Shown in pieces: positions 1-11,280 of a stretch of DNA of 56,112 bases (positions are counted from its first letter, which is position 1; every line of letters begins with the position of its first letter). The DNA comes from Phaeoceros laevis (lineage: Eukaryota > Anthocerotophyta > Anthocerotopsida > Notothyladales): assembly GCA_049999765.1 (NCBI GenBank), contig JBNGIQ010007800.1:1-56112 (forward strand), in the 5' to 3' direction. The notes below the pieces were generated by a model. The model did not search any database. It worked only from the letters and a program-made list of their open reading frames with translations, and was not told where the DNA came from. The translations under genes were made by a program, and so were the position numbers.

Positions 1-340
1 GTTACAGAAAGGGAACGAGAATACTTGGTGTTTGGTAGAATACATTAGCTTCACCATGTTCTTATATAGCAGACCTGACATTAGCGAGGTAATACTACGT
101 CATGGTTAAGAAGGGGAATGAGAATACTTGGTGTTTGAGAATACTTGGTGTTTGGTGGAATATATTAGCTTCACCATGTTCTGATATAGCAGTCCTGACA
201 TTAGCGAGATAATACTACGTCATGGTTACAGAAGGGGAATGAGAATACTTGGTGTTTGGTGTAATATATTAGCTTCACCATGTTCTGATATAGCAGTCCT
301 GACATTATCGTGCTAATATTACGGACACTACGTCATAATT
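1..340. repeat. Tandem repeat, about 3 copies of a ~110-120 bp unit
   Basis: Three near-identical units run from about 1-103, 104-223 and 224-339. Each contains the phrase gagaatacttggtgtttg, then attagcttcaccatgttc, then gacatta. The middle copy has a small internal duplication of the gagaatacttggtgtttg phrase (about 120-155), which makes it longer. The array is AT-rich, shows no coding frame and runs off the window's left edge, so the real copy number is unknown. Confidence 0.85.
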
Positions 341-480
341 AAAGGATACTTTTGAAGCTCATTAGATACAACAATACGTTAAATATAGACATAGAATATT
401 TTAATCATATTAGCATATCGATGTATTCTTGGCTACCAACTGGAAAAATTTTTGATGTCATCATGTGGATAACATGTAGA

Positions 481-646
481 GAGTTATATTTACAAGACTA
501 TATATATATATACNNNNNNNNNNNNNNNNNNNNNNNNNNNNNNNNNNNNNNNNNNNNNNNNNNNNNNNNNNNNNNNNNNNNNNNNNNNNNNNNNNNNNNN
601 NNNNNNNNNNNNNGAGTTATATTTACAAGACTATATATATATATAC
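481..646. other. Assembly gap (100 N) with identical flanks
   Basis: Bases 514-613 are exactly 100 N, the usual placeholder for a gap of unknown size. The 33 bases before it (481-513, gagttatatttacaagac then a TA run) are repeated exactly after it (614-646). Two contig ends that carry the same sequence probably overlap here and were not merged, so the gap may contain no missing DNA. Confidence 0.9.
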
Positions 647-708
647 ATCTAGGCATGATTAAGACTCTTAATTTAAGAGTATGAAAGATTGTTTGTGAAA
701 ATCTATTT

Positions 709-1110
709 TCAAATACAAAGCACTATTTTATTCCATGGCACAAATATTCATAGTTCCCCCTCTACGCATGCCTCTTCTAACCTTGTGTGTTCGTTATAAT
801 TTTAAAATCTGAACTGTTTATCAATTGACTTGTGTTTTTCTGTTATGCAACTCATGTTATGGGCAATGAGAGGATAATTTGGAACTCGAAGGTTCGTATT
901 TTAGAAACTTTGAAATTTGAATTTACTTTTTCTCATGCAAACCGCATCAGTATTGATGAACACTATTAGATGTCTGCTTATAACCGTGTCTTTGTCTGAC
1001 CAGTGCTAGTGCATAATATGGCAACACAAGTGGCAGAGTAACATGGTACGCTAGAAATAATGTCAAATACAAAGCATTATTTCATTCCATGGCACAAATA
1101 TTCATAGTTC
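709..1110. repeat. Dispersed direct repeat, ~48 bp, two copies
   Basis: Bases 709-756 and 1063-1110 match at nearly every position; both contain ttccatggcacaaatattca. About 300 bp of AT-rich DNA without a gene separates them. They could be remnants of one mobile element or its ends, but I see no terminal structure or coding frame that would show this. Confidence 0.7.
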
Positions 1111-1325
1111 TCGCCTATGCCCTGGCTGATTACTAGGCATGACTTAGAGTAGTAGTAGCTTTGAGGTCGGGCTCTCATTGGTATATCCCTTTGTAAACAA
1201 GAGCTTGAGTTGGCTTGTGCCCACAAGGCTGATCAAAATAAACCCTGGCTGGCAGTATGATTGGCCTCCTGAAATGTTGCTAGTGGAGGAACAGAAGAGA
1301 ACCCGGTACCCTGGGGCCGTTTAGT

Positions 1326-1543
1326 CCAGGCAAATTCAATATTGGTTGGAATTTGTATAGAAAACATGCAGCATGATTATAAAAATCAGCTAAAATACGA
1401 CCGCACATTCTATGTGGGTTCCATGGTGGATGTGTAGATGCAAATTCAAAATTGGTCCGAATTTGTTTCGAAAACATACACTATGCATATGAAAGCCAGA
1501 CAAAATACAACTGTACATTCCATGTGGGTTCCAGCGTGATGAC
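1326..1543. repeat. Tandem duplication, ~110 bp unit, diverged
   Basis: Bases 1326-1438 and 1439-1543 are two diverged copies of one unit. Both run through gcaaattcaa, gaatttgt, gaaaacat and cattc.atgtgggttcca in the same order and spacing. No coding function is visible. The rest of 350-1990 is AT-rich intergenic DNA in which I see no gene. Confidence 0.7.
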
Positions 1544-1990
1544 ACGAACTCCGTGCCAATTGAAACCGTATGGTCCACGTGAAATAGAGTCCATGTGCAG
1601 ACCACACGGATGTCACACGGAATATTCACATGAACATCATCTACATTTTGAGACAAGCTCTACATAGCATCAACACATAATCTTCATATGACCAATATTT
1701 TATATGACTACTAGTAAATAACCCATGAAATTTCCTATGTGAACAGTGTACGGCCTAGAGGCCCGAACCTGCCCACCTGGAGTATAGGGGAAGCTATCCA
1801 CATGTTCGACACCCTACTGGGAGCAGGGCCCGGGGTACGCCGGCAAACAATGTAAAGTGCGCCGGTACCCTGACCCCTTCCACCGGTTGTGGCAAAAACC
1901 TTTCGGCTCGGAAAACGGCTTAAAGCTGGTCCATATAAGGGTTTGCCAGTAATTGCAGTGATTATTTGCATTATTAACATGCGGCAACTA

Positions 1991-2222
1991 CAAACAAACA
2001 AACAAACAAACAAACAAACAAACAAACAAACAAACAAACAAACAAACAAACAAACAAACAAACAAACAAACAAACAAACAAACAAACAAACAAACAAACA
2101 AACAAACAAACAAACAAACAAACAAACAAACAAACAAACAAACAAACAAACAAACAAACAAACAAACAAACAAACAAACAAACAAACAAACAAACAAACA
2201 AACAAACAAACAAACAAACAAA
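1991..2222. repeat. (CAAA)58 microsatellite
   Basis: A perfect tetranucleotide array of 58 CAAA units without a visible interruption. The long reading frames across it (repeats of KQTN on the plus strand, CLFV on the minus strand) arise because a 4-base repeat stays open in every frame, and they are not genes. It ends about 330 bp before the first PPR reading frame. Confidence 0.97.
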
Positions 2223-2548
2223 TGTTTAGATACCACACTACATCTCAAACCTTGGGTACCCCTGATCCTACGTTGAATCCACACAAGTCCTTTCCACCGC
2301 AAAAATCCATACGGATTCCATGTGTAATCGTAGTACGTGGATTTCCGTGCCAATTCCCATGTGGAGTTGGCTAAACACCATAATCTACTACTACTCCAGT
2401 GGCACCGTTTCTGGGGCCGAGCAGTGGGAAAATCAAGAGCGACCGCCGCGACGGAGGTTATCGTCCTTGCTCCACCTGCAATGGCGCGCACCACTAACGC
2501 GGTGCAGCATCAATAGTCTTGGATGTCAAACAGCTGGAAAACGTGGGC

Positions 2549-4972
2549 ATGCCCGCTGGACTGCTACTGCGGAAGGACCCTGCAATGCTCCACCTACAAT
2601 TTGGCACCACCAACGGGATGCAACATCAGCGGCTCTGGACGCCAGCAGCTGGGAGGCAGGCCCACACCCTGGAGCTGGAGGGGAGGTTAAATGTGCCTCC
2701 GAGGCAATGGATTTACACAAGCCGCACATTTGTGCCGTGCAGTGGCTTAGCAGCCAAGCTACGCATACCGGACAATAGCAGTGCAGGAGAACGACAAGAG
2801 TTGTTGTGGAGGCAGTATTTCTTGGACCCCACATTGTGGTGGGACTGCAGGATGAACAAGAAGAGCGCGCGCTCTCCCGACTTCAGGCACAAGGAGTCCA
2901 TATGGCTGAACAATTTCTACAAGCCTGACTGGGTCGATTCGGAGCTGGCTGCCTTGGACAAGCAGGTTGGACGGTCTGCTCAGCCTACATCCAACCCCTT
3001 GTTGCGTCATAATGCTAGTGCTCCGACGGTGCCAGAGTGCCAAGGGTACGAAACGGCTCAGGCTGTAATCGAACAACTTTGTGAGAATGGGCAGCTAAGT
3101 CCAGCAGTGGACGCTTTGACCACCTTGGCGGAGAAACAATCTCGTGTGTCCTCCTCTCTGCTGTACAGAGTCATTCGGAGATGCGGAGCTGAAAAAAACC
3201 TGCTCTTGGGGCGTCGACTTGATGATCTGACTGTCAAGCTTGGGTATGAATTGAATGCATTTTTGGGCAACCATCTCTTGCGCATGTATGCATGTCAAGG
3301 CCGGTTACAGGAAGCAATGCAGGTGTTCTCAAGGGTAGCCAAACCATCAGTCCACATGTGGTTTTCCATCATATCTGCACAGGCTACACATGGGAAACCT
3401 AGTCAGGCCATTCAGCTGTACAATGAGATGCGCAGCTCAAGTTTGGAGCCCAATGGTTACATTTATGTCGCTGCCCTGCAAGCTTGTGCAAGAGCGGAAG
3501 ATGTGGAATCTGGCAGGCAGGTGCACGCTGATGTGTTGGAGAGTGGTACGCAGCACGACTCTTTTGTTTGCAACTGCCTGGTGGACATGTATGCCAAATG
3601 TGGGGAATTGGAAGATGCACGCAGGGTATTTGACAGCATGGCCACGATGGATGCAGTGACATGGACTGCCATGATCGCTGGGTATGCGAAGTGTGGCAAG
3701 TTGGAAGATGCACGCAAGCTGTTTGACAGTCTTGCCGCCACAAGGAATGCAGTAACATGGACTGCTATGATAAATGGGTATGCTGAGCATGGGCTCGGAC
3801 CCCAGGCCCTCGCATTGTATGCAAGGATGGAGCAGGAGGGACTGTGTTTAGCAAATAGTGTTACATTTGCTTGCCTCCTCAAGGCTTGTGCAAGTGCTGG
3901 AGCTCTACAGCTGGGCAGGCAGCTGCATTCAGGAATCGTGGAAAGAGGACTACTTGAAGGTGACGTAGTACTGGGCACTTGTCTGGTAAATACGTATGCG
4001 AAATGTGGTCAGTTGGAGGATGCAGGCAAAGTGTTTGACAGTCTGCCCACAAGGGATGCAGTAACATGGACTGCCATGATAAATGGGTATGGTACGAACA
4101 ATGAAGGCCACAAGGCTTCAGCATGTTTCGAAGAGATGATGCTGGCTGGTATTCAGCCCAATGACACCACATTTACTTGCCTTCTTGTCGCATGCAGCCA
4201 TGCGGGGCTGGTGAGTAAGGGTGAAGAGTATTTTGATGCCATGGTGAAACAGCATGACCTCAACCCGACAGCTGAGCACTATAATTGCATGGTTGATCTT
4301 CTTGGGCGGGCAGGCCATTTAGGTGAGGCCGAGAAGATGCTGAAATCAGCTGGGTACAAACAAGATACTGTTGGGTTGATGTCATTGCTGAACGCCTGCA
4401 AAAGTCATGGGGATATTTAGCGGGGAACACGGTGTTTCGAAAGTCTTGTTGAGCTAGATCCTCAAACTGCCGCTGCATATGTCCTTATGGCCAATATGTA
4501 CGCAGATGCTGATCGGTGGGCGGATGTAAATAGAGTTGAAAGGTTGAGAAGGTTGGCGGGAGCTAGCAAGAAACCAGCAGTGGTAGGCATTGAGGTGAAC
4601 AAGAAGGTGCATACATTTCTTGTGGGGGAAGAAAGGGGTGACATCTCATGCAAGGTTCGTAGCACAAATGAACGTTTGAAGGAGGAAGGGACCCATGTAC
4701 CACACATCAAGCTGGTTCTGAAGCCAGTATCCGAGACGGAGATGGAAGAAGAACTGTGTGGGCATGCTGAGAAGCTAGCTTTGGCGTTTGGTCTCTTGAA
4801 CACTCCCGATGGCACACCTCTGCTGGTAACCAAAAACCTGCGGATGTGTAGGGACTGCCACTCTTCCACCGAGATTATGTCAAGGGTTGAATAGAGGGAC
4901 ATTGTTGTAAGGGATGCATACCGTGTGCATCGATTCGAGGCAGGGTCCTGTAGTTGTAAGGGTCGACATTGA
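2549..4972 (+). pseudogene. PLS-class PPR-DYW pseudogene, intronless, two in-frame TAG stops
   Basis: One uninterrupted frame encodes a PPR-DYW protein of about 800 residues except for two TAG codons, at 4418-4420 and 4892-4894. The order is an N-terminal OSB-like PDF module (about 2800-2960; WWDCR, then SPDFRHK, then a Trp-containing end), P-L-S PPR triplets (about 3050-4420, e.g. VDMYAKCGELEDARRVF), an E/E+ domain (VVGIEVNKKVHTFLV) and a DYW deaminase domain with HAEKLALAFGLL and CRDCH. The end reads CSCKGRH instead of CSCGDYW. The inverted relic at 37365-38660 has GAG where the first TAG lies, so that stop is probably a G-to-T change. The relatives at 7272 and 18545 have an intron inside the PDF module that is absent here, which suggests a retroposed copy. 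The start is uncertain; 2549 is the first ATG in frame. Intact copies of this type edit organellar RNA. Confidence 0.85.
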
Positions 4973-5743
4973 TCGAGAAGTGAAGTTGCCACCTCAACCA
5001 GTCCCACCGCACCCGTCATCATTCTGTACGACACTTCAAAGTCGGCATTCAGGGTAACCTGGACATGCTGGCCTTTATGGGTCTTTCCGGGTTGAGGTTG
5101 GGGGGGCTACTGGGAAGGGAGGGCTGCTGGTTTTTGGGGGAGGGGAGGTCTGCTAGTGTTTGGCGGAGGGGCGGGCGGGCTGCTCCTGTTTGTGCAGCTT
5201 CGGCTGTGGGGCTAGTAGGCATACTGTTAGTCCATTTGCACCTAGGTTGCTGGAAACTTCATTTTGCCGAAAGAAACGCGTTTCTACAATGTAAAAATTA
5301 GAATGACACGCGGTTCATTCCAGTTTGGTCGCGTTTCTAAACCCTATGTTTTGCACCTGACTTTTTCACCACCTAAAATATAGCAAAGAGACTACATCGC
5401 CATCCAAGGCAACTTTACGCCAATTTCCTGTCACGGTGACAGTCACGGGCCCAAGGGCTCGGCCCCTTTGGACTCATCCACTGTGTTTCGCAAGAAATCC
5501 CAAAATCTTGCAGCGTTAACCGACCTTGGTCTTTCATTCCAATCGGTCGAGGCTGGACAAAATCCTCGCGGTCCCCCCATGTTCCACAGTAACTTGCCGG
5601 AACGTTTCACATAGTATGTAGGGGGACTAGCATATAACCAGGCCGCCTGGCAGCATCATAAACCGGATGGGTCACCATGGGTCATGATATGTCAAGCAAC
5701 TGCAGTTGAAGACATGACACTGTATCCTTTTCTGTGCTGCCCT
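4973..5743. other. Intergenic, no gene seen
   Basis: About 770 bp with a G-rich stretch near 5098-5190 (runs of ggggg). The short open frames here lack any recognisable protein pattern. Confidence 0.5.
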
Positions 5744-6675
5744 TTTGAGACCATTCTCATAATGCTTCTCATCACCGGTGACAAATGCATGCACAACGCC
5801 ACCCGTGTCAGTCCACCAGCTTTGACCTGGCAGCTTCCATGCCTTGGATGTAACTCTCCTTGCCTGCATTTCGTTTGCCTCCTCCCACATCAGTAAGAAA
5901 TTTGCCTCCTCCCACATCAATAAGAAAAAGGCCTTGGTTGAGGCCAAGCAAGTACATGCCCATTTGGCCAGACATGGGTTGGAGGCCACCATGCCTCTTG
6001 GCGAATATGTATTGAGCAGTTTGGTGGATGTGGTGACCTTGGAACGGGCTCTCCAGGTATTTCAAAGGTTGCCTCACCGAACTGCTTCTTTATGGACAGC
6101 AATCATTTGTGGGCAAAGCAGGGCTGGAAAAGTACAGGAGCCGATGGTAATGTATGACCACATGCAAGAGGACAGTTGGAGCCAAGCAAATATGCTTTTG
6201 TTAGTCTTGTGGCAGCATTTTGGATCTGGAATGGGGTAGGCACATTCATGCTGAAGCAGTAAGGTCCGGGTATGTTTCTCAACTATGTGTAGGCACCTGT
6301 CTTATAGAGATGTATGCAAAGTGTGGGAGCATGGTGGCGGTGGAAAGTGTGTTCTGTGGGTTGTCCCAGTATGACCTGTTAAGCATGTAGGAATGCAGGA
6401 AGCTTGGAATTTTGCAACGAGACACATTGCAAGCTTGTCTCTGCAAGAATCGCCATGACCCCTCTTCTCTAGAGCAAGCAGTCTCCTTCACACATATGGG
6501 CTTTGGGTTGTGCCGTTCATCTGTAAGCAAAGAACGGTGCTGCATACAGTGTGAAAAGTATTTATGCTCATGCAACTTGTGGGACTATGCAAAAGAGGTC
6601 AATGAATTGAAAGAAACAGCAGGAGCATGGAGGCTACTGGCAAAACCTGGATCGTGTCTGATGCAAGAACCTTGA
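5744..6675 (+). pseudogene. Rearranged PPR relic: minus-strand E+ piece joined to plus-strand PPR pieces
   Basis: On the minus strand, about 5752-5885 reads as a PPR E/E+ end (EMQARRVTSKAWKLPGQS, then WWTDTGG, then HAFVTGDEKH), close to the end of the PPR gene at 51329-53839. It abuts plus-strand sequence (5907-6239) that reads QVHAHLARHGLEATMPLGEY and LPHRTASLWTAIICG, a degraded copy of the start of the PPR gene at 18545-14354. A frameshift near 6226 is needed to continue into GRHIHAEAVRSGY and IEMYAKCGSM (6236-6388). A last piece at about 6571-6675 (LWDYAKEVNELKETAGAW) matches that gene's C-terminus, so most of the middle is deleted. The junction carries a 27-bp tandem duplication at 5874-5927. 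It is non-functional. Confidence 0.8.
5874..5927. repeat. 27-bp tandem duplication at the PPR relic junction
   Basis: Units 5874-5900 and 5901-5927 (tttgcctcctcccacatc then a.taagaaa) differ at one base. They lie exactly where the minus-strand E+ fragment meets the plus-strand PPR fragment. Confidence 0.9.
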
Positions 6676-7271
6676 TTTTGTAGTTGGGACCACGAGGACC
6701 CCCTTCATGGAGACTTGTACCACATGTTATCCAAGGTCAGCGCAGGGCTTGAGATGCAAGGGCCTGCGCTACATTTAACATTCTACCAGCCAGCTATTGC
6801 TTCTAACATTGCATAGGAAACACTTTCCTGAGACGTTCTGTTGCTGCATACATGTGTTCAGACCCTACGTTTGCAGTACTAGCAGCCATAGCCCATCTTT
6901 CATGGCATTCCATCTCCACTCAACTTCCAATACCACCGGACCCCAGCGGCTGAAGGTCGGTGGTCCTGAAATCTTCAATACCACCGAATTCAGTGACAAC
7001 TTACAACACCAGATGCATTCCTCCCTTCGACATCAAAATCGCAATGCCTAGCTGCCCTTGAAACTTCGCGTTGCTTTGTGAGCTTCTTCAACAATGGAGA
7101 CTGAAGGTCTTGCTCAGCTTCAAGGCAGCATCAACATGCGCATCCCAAGGTTCGTCCTTACAGCGAAGTTGCGACCTGCTGTTCGCAATCGCATCAAGCC
7201 TGGATGAGACTAGGCCCGACGCGGAAGGTCGATTTGCAAGCAAACTGGCTTTTGCAACTCGGTTTAGCACT
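6676..7271. other. Intergenic / 5' flank of the PPR-DYW gene
   Basis: No gene seen. The frame of the downstream PPR gene is open upstream of 7272, but the first ATG followed by a mitochondrial-type presequence is at 7272, so this stretch is read as promoter and 5' leader. Confidence 0.5.
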
Positions 7272-10200
7272 ATGGCACGCCTTGCTGCAGCATCTAATCG
7301 TGGCTTGAGTAGTAGAAGCATTCTGAGCCGACGCCACTACAGCGTTGGGCAAGCAGGCCTTGGCCAGGCCGAGGCCGCTGATACTCTGCTTGGTGAGTCT
7401 GCGGTGGGCAAAATAGCCTTGAGAGAACGACTCTGGAAGGATTTCTTCTCCAATCCAAGCCAATGGTGGGACAACAGGCTTCGCAAGGTAACTCGGTCCT
7501 GGAGCTGGACACCAACTTCTTTACATGACAACTTTTTTGTTTGCCTGAGTTCTGATCTTTGCTCCTTCAGAACAACCCCAGGTATCCAGATTTTAGGCAA
7601 AAAACTACAAGTGAACCTCTGTGGATTGATAGCCGCTGGAACCCCCCGTGGGTACAAGCTGAGCTTGACAAGCTGCCACAGAAGCATTCTTCAACCGATA
7701 GTAGCAGGTATGAGATAAGTGAACTCGTTGTCAGGGAGCTGATTTCTGGCTCATTGGCAGCAGGTTGTGATGTTTGAGTTTATTATGCAGGATTGCAGAA
7801 GATGTGAACAGGCTTTGTGAAGGGGGACGGTTGAAGGAAGCGCTGATCATACTGGACAACCTGTCTGGACAGAGTATTTGCTCTCCCAGCAATATATATG
7901 CTCGTGTTCTGCAGGAATGTATCAGAAAGAAGGCTTTGGCAGAAGGCAAGTGGGTCCACACCCATGCTGTAAGGAGTGGGATGAAGCTAGACCTTCTTGG
8001 GAACCTTCTTATTAGAATGTATGCCACTTGCGGCTGTATGGTTGATGCACAAGCTGTGTTTGATCAAATGAGTGACCGCACTTTGCTTTCCTGGACAGCT
8101 CTTGTGAGGGGGTTTGTGGAACATGGACGCAGCGATGAAGCTGTGAAACTCTTTGAGGAGATGCAGAAGCATGGGTTTCAACCTGACACATTTTTATTTT
8201 GTCTCGTTCTCAATGCGTGTGCAAGCAACGCTGCCCTAGAAGAAGGGAGACGAGTTCACGCCCTTATTGCCAGTCTTGAGTCTGCATCAGATATTACCCT
8301 AGCCAATGCGCTTCTTTCTATGTACGTCAGGTGTGGTAGCATGGATGAGGCTCTTGCACTGTTCAGCAGGTTTTCCGAGCCTAATTTGGTAGCCTGGAAC
8401 ACCATAATTTCCGGGTTTGATATGTGGGGTCTTCAGAAGGAAGCTCTTCAAACTTTCAACCGTATGTGCCAGGAGGGTGTGAAGCCAGATTCTTCCACGT
8501 GTATGAAAGCTTTGCAATGCACAAGGAACCTACAAGATGTGCAGGAAGTCCACGATGGAATCATTGCTTCTGGTTGTACAGCAAACATTTCCGTGAACAA
8601 TTACTTGGTGGACACTTATGCAAAGTCCGGAAGTTTAGATGCTGCACGTCAAGTATTTGAAGAAATGCCACAACGCAATACAGTCACATGGAATACAATA
8701 ATTAGTGCACACACTCATCATGGGCATGGCATCATGGCGCTTCAGTTGTTTAGACAGATGCTGGAGGACATTGTGAAGCCAGACGCATCAACCTTTGTTT
8801 CTGTACTAGGGGCTTGCTCTAACATATCAGATCTGAATTCTGGTAAAGAGGTACATGGCCTTGTTAGGAGTTGTAGATTGGACTCTAACACTTTTGTCGC
8901 CAATTCTCTTATAACTATGTACTCAAAGTGCAGCAGCATTCAAGAAGCACGTGAGGTTTTTGATGGAATGAGGGAGAGAACAGTTGTGTCCTGGAATGGG
9001 ATGCTAGCTGGGTATGTTCAGAATGGTTGTGCTGGTAAAGCACTGATACTTTTTGACCAAATGCAGCAAAGTCACATTCAGCCTAACAGGGTAACGTGGA
9101 TAAGTGTGGTCAACGCTTGTGCTGGTGTCGGAGTGCTTGAGAAGGGGAGATATGTTCACTCTCTTCTCTCAGAAAGCGGTTTTGCCTCGGATGAGTCAAT
9201 CCAGAATTGTCTGGTGGATATGTATGCCAAGTGTGGGAGCATGCAGGATGCACGTCAGTTGTTTAATAGGATGCCCAGGCCAGGTGTTGTTATGTACACA
9301 ACGCTGATCAAAGGTTACACTCAGAATGGGCTTGCTGAAGAGTCTCTGGAACTCTTTGACCTCATGCAGAAGGAGCAGGATTTGGAGCCAGACAAGTTGA
9401 CTTTTGTTTCTATGCTTAATGCTTGTGCTACTGCTGGAAGCCTTGAGCAGGGCAAACATTTGCATGCTCATATACTTGCACAAGGACATGAGAAAGATCT
9501 TTATGTGGGAACTGGTCTAGTGCACATGTATGCCAAATGTGGGAACATTGATCTTGCCCGTCAACAATTTGACATGTTGCCCAAGCGAGATGTGGTTACC
9601 TGGTGCAGCATGATAAATGGATACTTGCAAATGGGGGAAGGAGCAGAAGCTCTCAAGCTCTTCAACCTCATGAAACAGGAAGGGGTGATTCCAGATGCTG
9701 TCACTTGTTCTTCAATATTGAGCGTCTGTGGCACTACTTCAGCTTTGGGAGAAGGCAAGCAAGTGCATGCTGACCTGGTTGGATGGGGTTTGGAGCTGAA
9801 TCTCACAGTGCAGTCTGCCCTTGTTGATATGTATGCCAGGTGCAGCAGCTTGGACAATGCGCAGAAGGTCTTCGACCTTTTACAACCAAGAGATGTATTG
9901 TCCTACAGTGCGATGATAAAAGGGTATGTACAAGACGGGCAGCCTAAATATGCGGTGGAATTATTTGAGCAGATGATCCAAGAGGATGTGAAACCAAACG
10001 CAGCAACTTTTGTAGGTGTATTGGCCGCTTGTGCAAGCATGGCTGCTCTGGAGCAAGGCAAAAAAGTTCATTCGCTTGTTATCCAAAATGAGTTGGAAGC
10101 TGATGCTTTTGTCGGAACAGCACTTGTTGACATGTATGCCAAGGGTGGAAGTCTAACCAATGCACGTGAAGTATTTGAGAACCTGCCTACGAGAGATACT

Positions 10201-11121
10201 GCTACATGGAACGCAATGATTTCGGGATATGCCCAGCATGGGATTGCCAACAAGGCCCTCGAACTTTTCAAGCACATGCAGCATGAAAATGTGAAGACTG
10301 ACCGCATTACATTCATTAGCATACTTTCCGCATGTAGTCATGGGGGCCTCGTGGATGAAGGTCTTGGTATCTTCAATTCTATGGTAGCAAAGCATGGCGT
10401 CGCAGCAGATGATGTTATCAATGCCTGCATGGTTGACCTCTTTAGCAGAGCGGGCAGACTTGAGGAGGCTGACAATTTTATCAGTGCGATGCCATCTCAG
10501 CCAGGCGCTGCCGTGTGGACAGCTTTGCTTGGTGCGTGCAGAATACACAAAAATGCAGAGCTTGCACAACGAGCTGCAGAACAGATTCTGAAGTTGGACC
10601 CAGAAGATGCCTCGACATATGTCCTCCTAGCCAAGTTTTACGGGGAAGCGGGTAGGTGGGATGATGTTATGAAGGTCCGGCGTTTGATGAGGGACAGGAA
10701 TGTAAAGAAGGCTCCAGGGCGCAGTCAGATTGAGGTGCAGGGTGGAGTACACTCATTTTTGGCTGATGATAGATGGCACCCTCAAATAAAGGACATACGT
10801 GCTGAAATAATAGGATTGGTAGTGGACATGAAACAAGCTGGCTACGTGCCAGACCTAAGCTGTGTGCATCAAGATGTGGACGACAAAGAGAAGGAGGAAT
10901 CCCTGTGGTTTCACAGCGAGAAGCTTGCCATTGGCTTTGGGCTCCTTAGCACTCCTCCAGGTACACCTCTCCGGATTATCAAGAACCTGAGAGTGTGTAT
11001 AGACTGCCACAACGCAATTAAAATCATCTCCAAGATCAGAAACAGGGAAATTCTTGCAAGGGACGCCTGTCGCTTTCACCTATTCAAGGGAGGGTCATGT
11101 AGTTGTGGGGACTACTGGTAG
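7272..11121 (+). CDS. PPR protein, PLS-E-DYW class, with OSB-like PDF module, 1227 aa
   Basis: Three exons (7272-7487, 7571-7707, 7791-11121) with two 83-nt introns in phases 0 and 2 make a 1227-residue protein. The start is the ATG at 7272, followed by an Arg/Ser-rich mitochondrial-type presequence. Residues about 55-110 form a PDF-like module (FFSNPSQWWDNRLRK in exon 1; YPDFRQK, EPLWIDS and NPPWV in exon 2). P, L and S PPR motifs follow to about residue 950 (many of the type VDMYAKCGS.DAR.VF), then E and E+ domains (APGRSQIEVQGGVHSFLADD) and a complete DYW domain. That domain shows the zinc and catalytic residues HSEKLAIGFGLL and CIDCH and ends in CSCGDYW. DYW proteins perform C-to-U editing of organellar RNA; the array length suggests a single specific target. 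Only the targeted organelle is uncertain, with mitochondria likelier. Confidence 0.93.
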
Positions 11122-11280
11122 GACACGAACACTCTATACGACAACAACGCGGAGTTGTCTATGGTGATAAATGTCACTGCCAAACGGCCTTACGTGAATC
11201 GTGCAGGAAAACAGTGCTGGTACTTCGAAATCTGGCTACTGGTACAGGAGCACTATCAACTATCATGAGGTGCAAATTGG

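Noticed and set aside
1735-2494. Long open frames of repeated CLFV or KQTN
   Set aside because: They are translations of the CAAA microsatellite, open in all frames because the unit is 4 bases.
4418-4894. TAG codons in the DYW gene read as recoded or edited codons
   Set aside because: The inverted paralogue has GAG at the first site, and the two sites imply different amino acids. Nuclear transcripts are not known to be edited this way, so mutation is simpler.
7488-7790. Reading through the two 83-nt introns as one long exon
   Set aside because: Frames change and meet stops; removing both introns gives a 1227-residue frame with the conserved PDF module intact.
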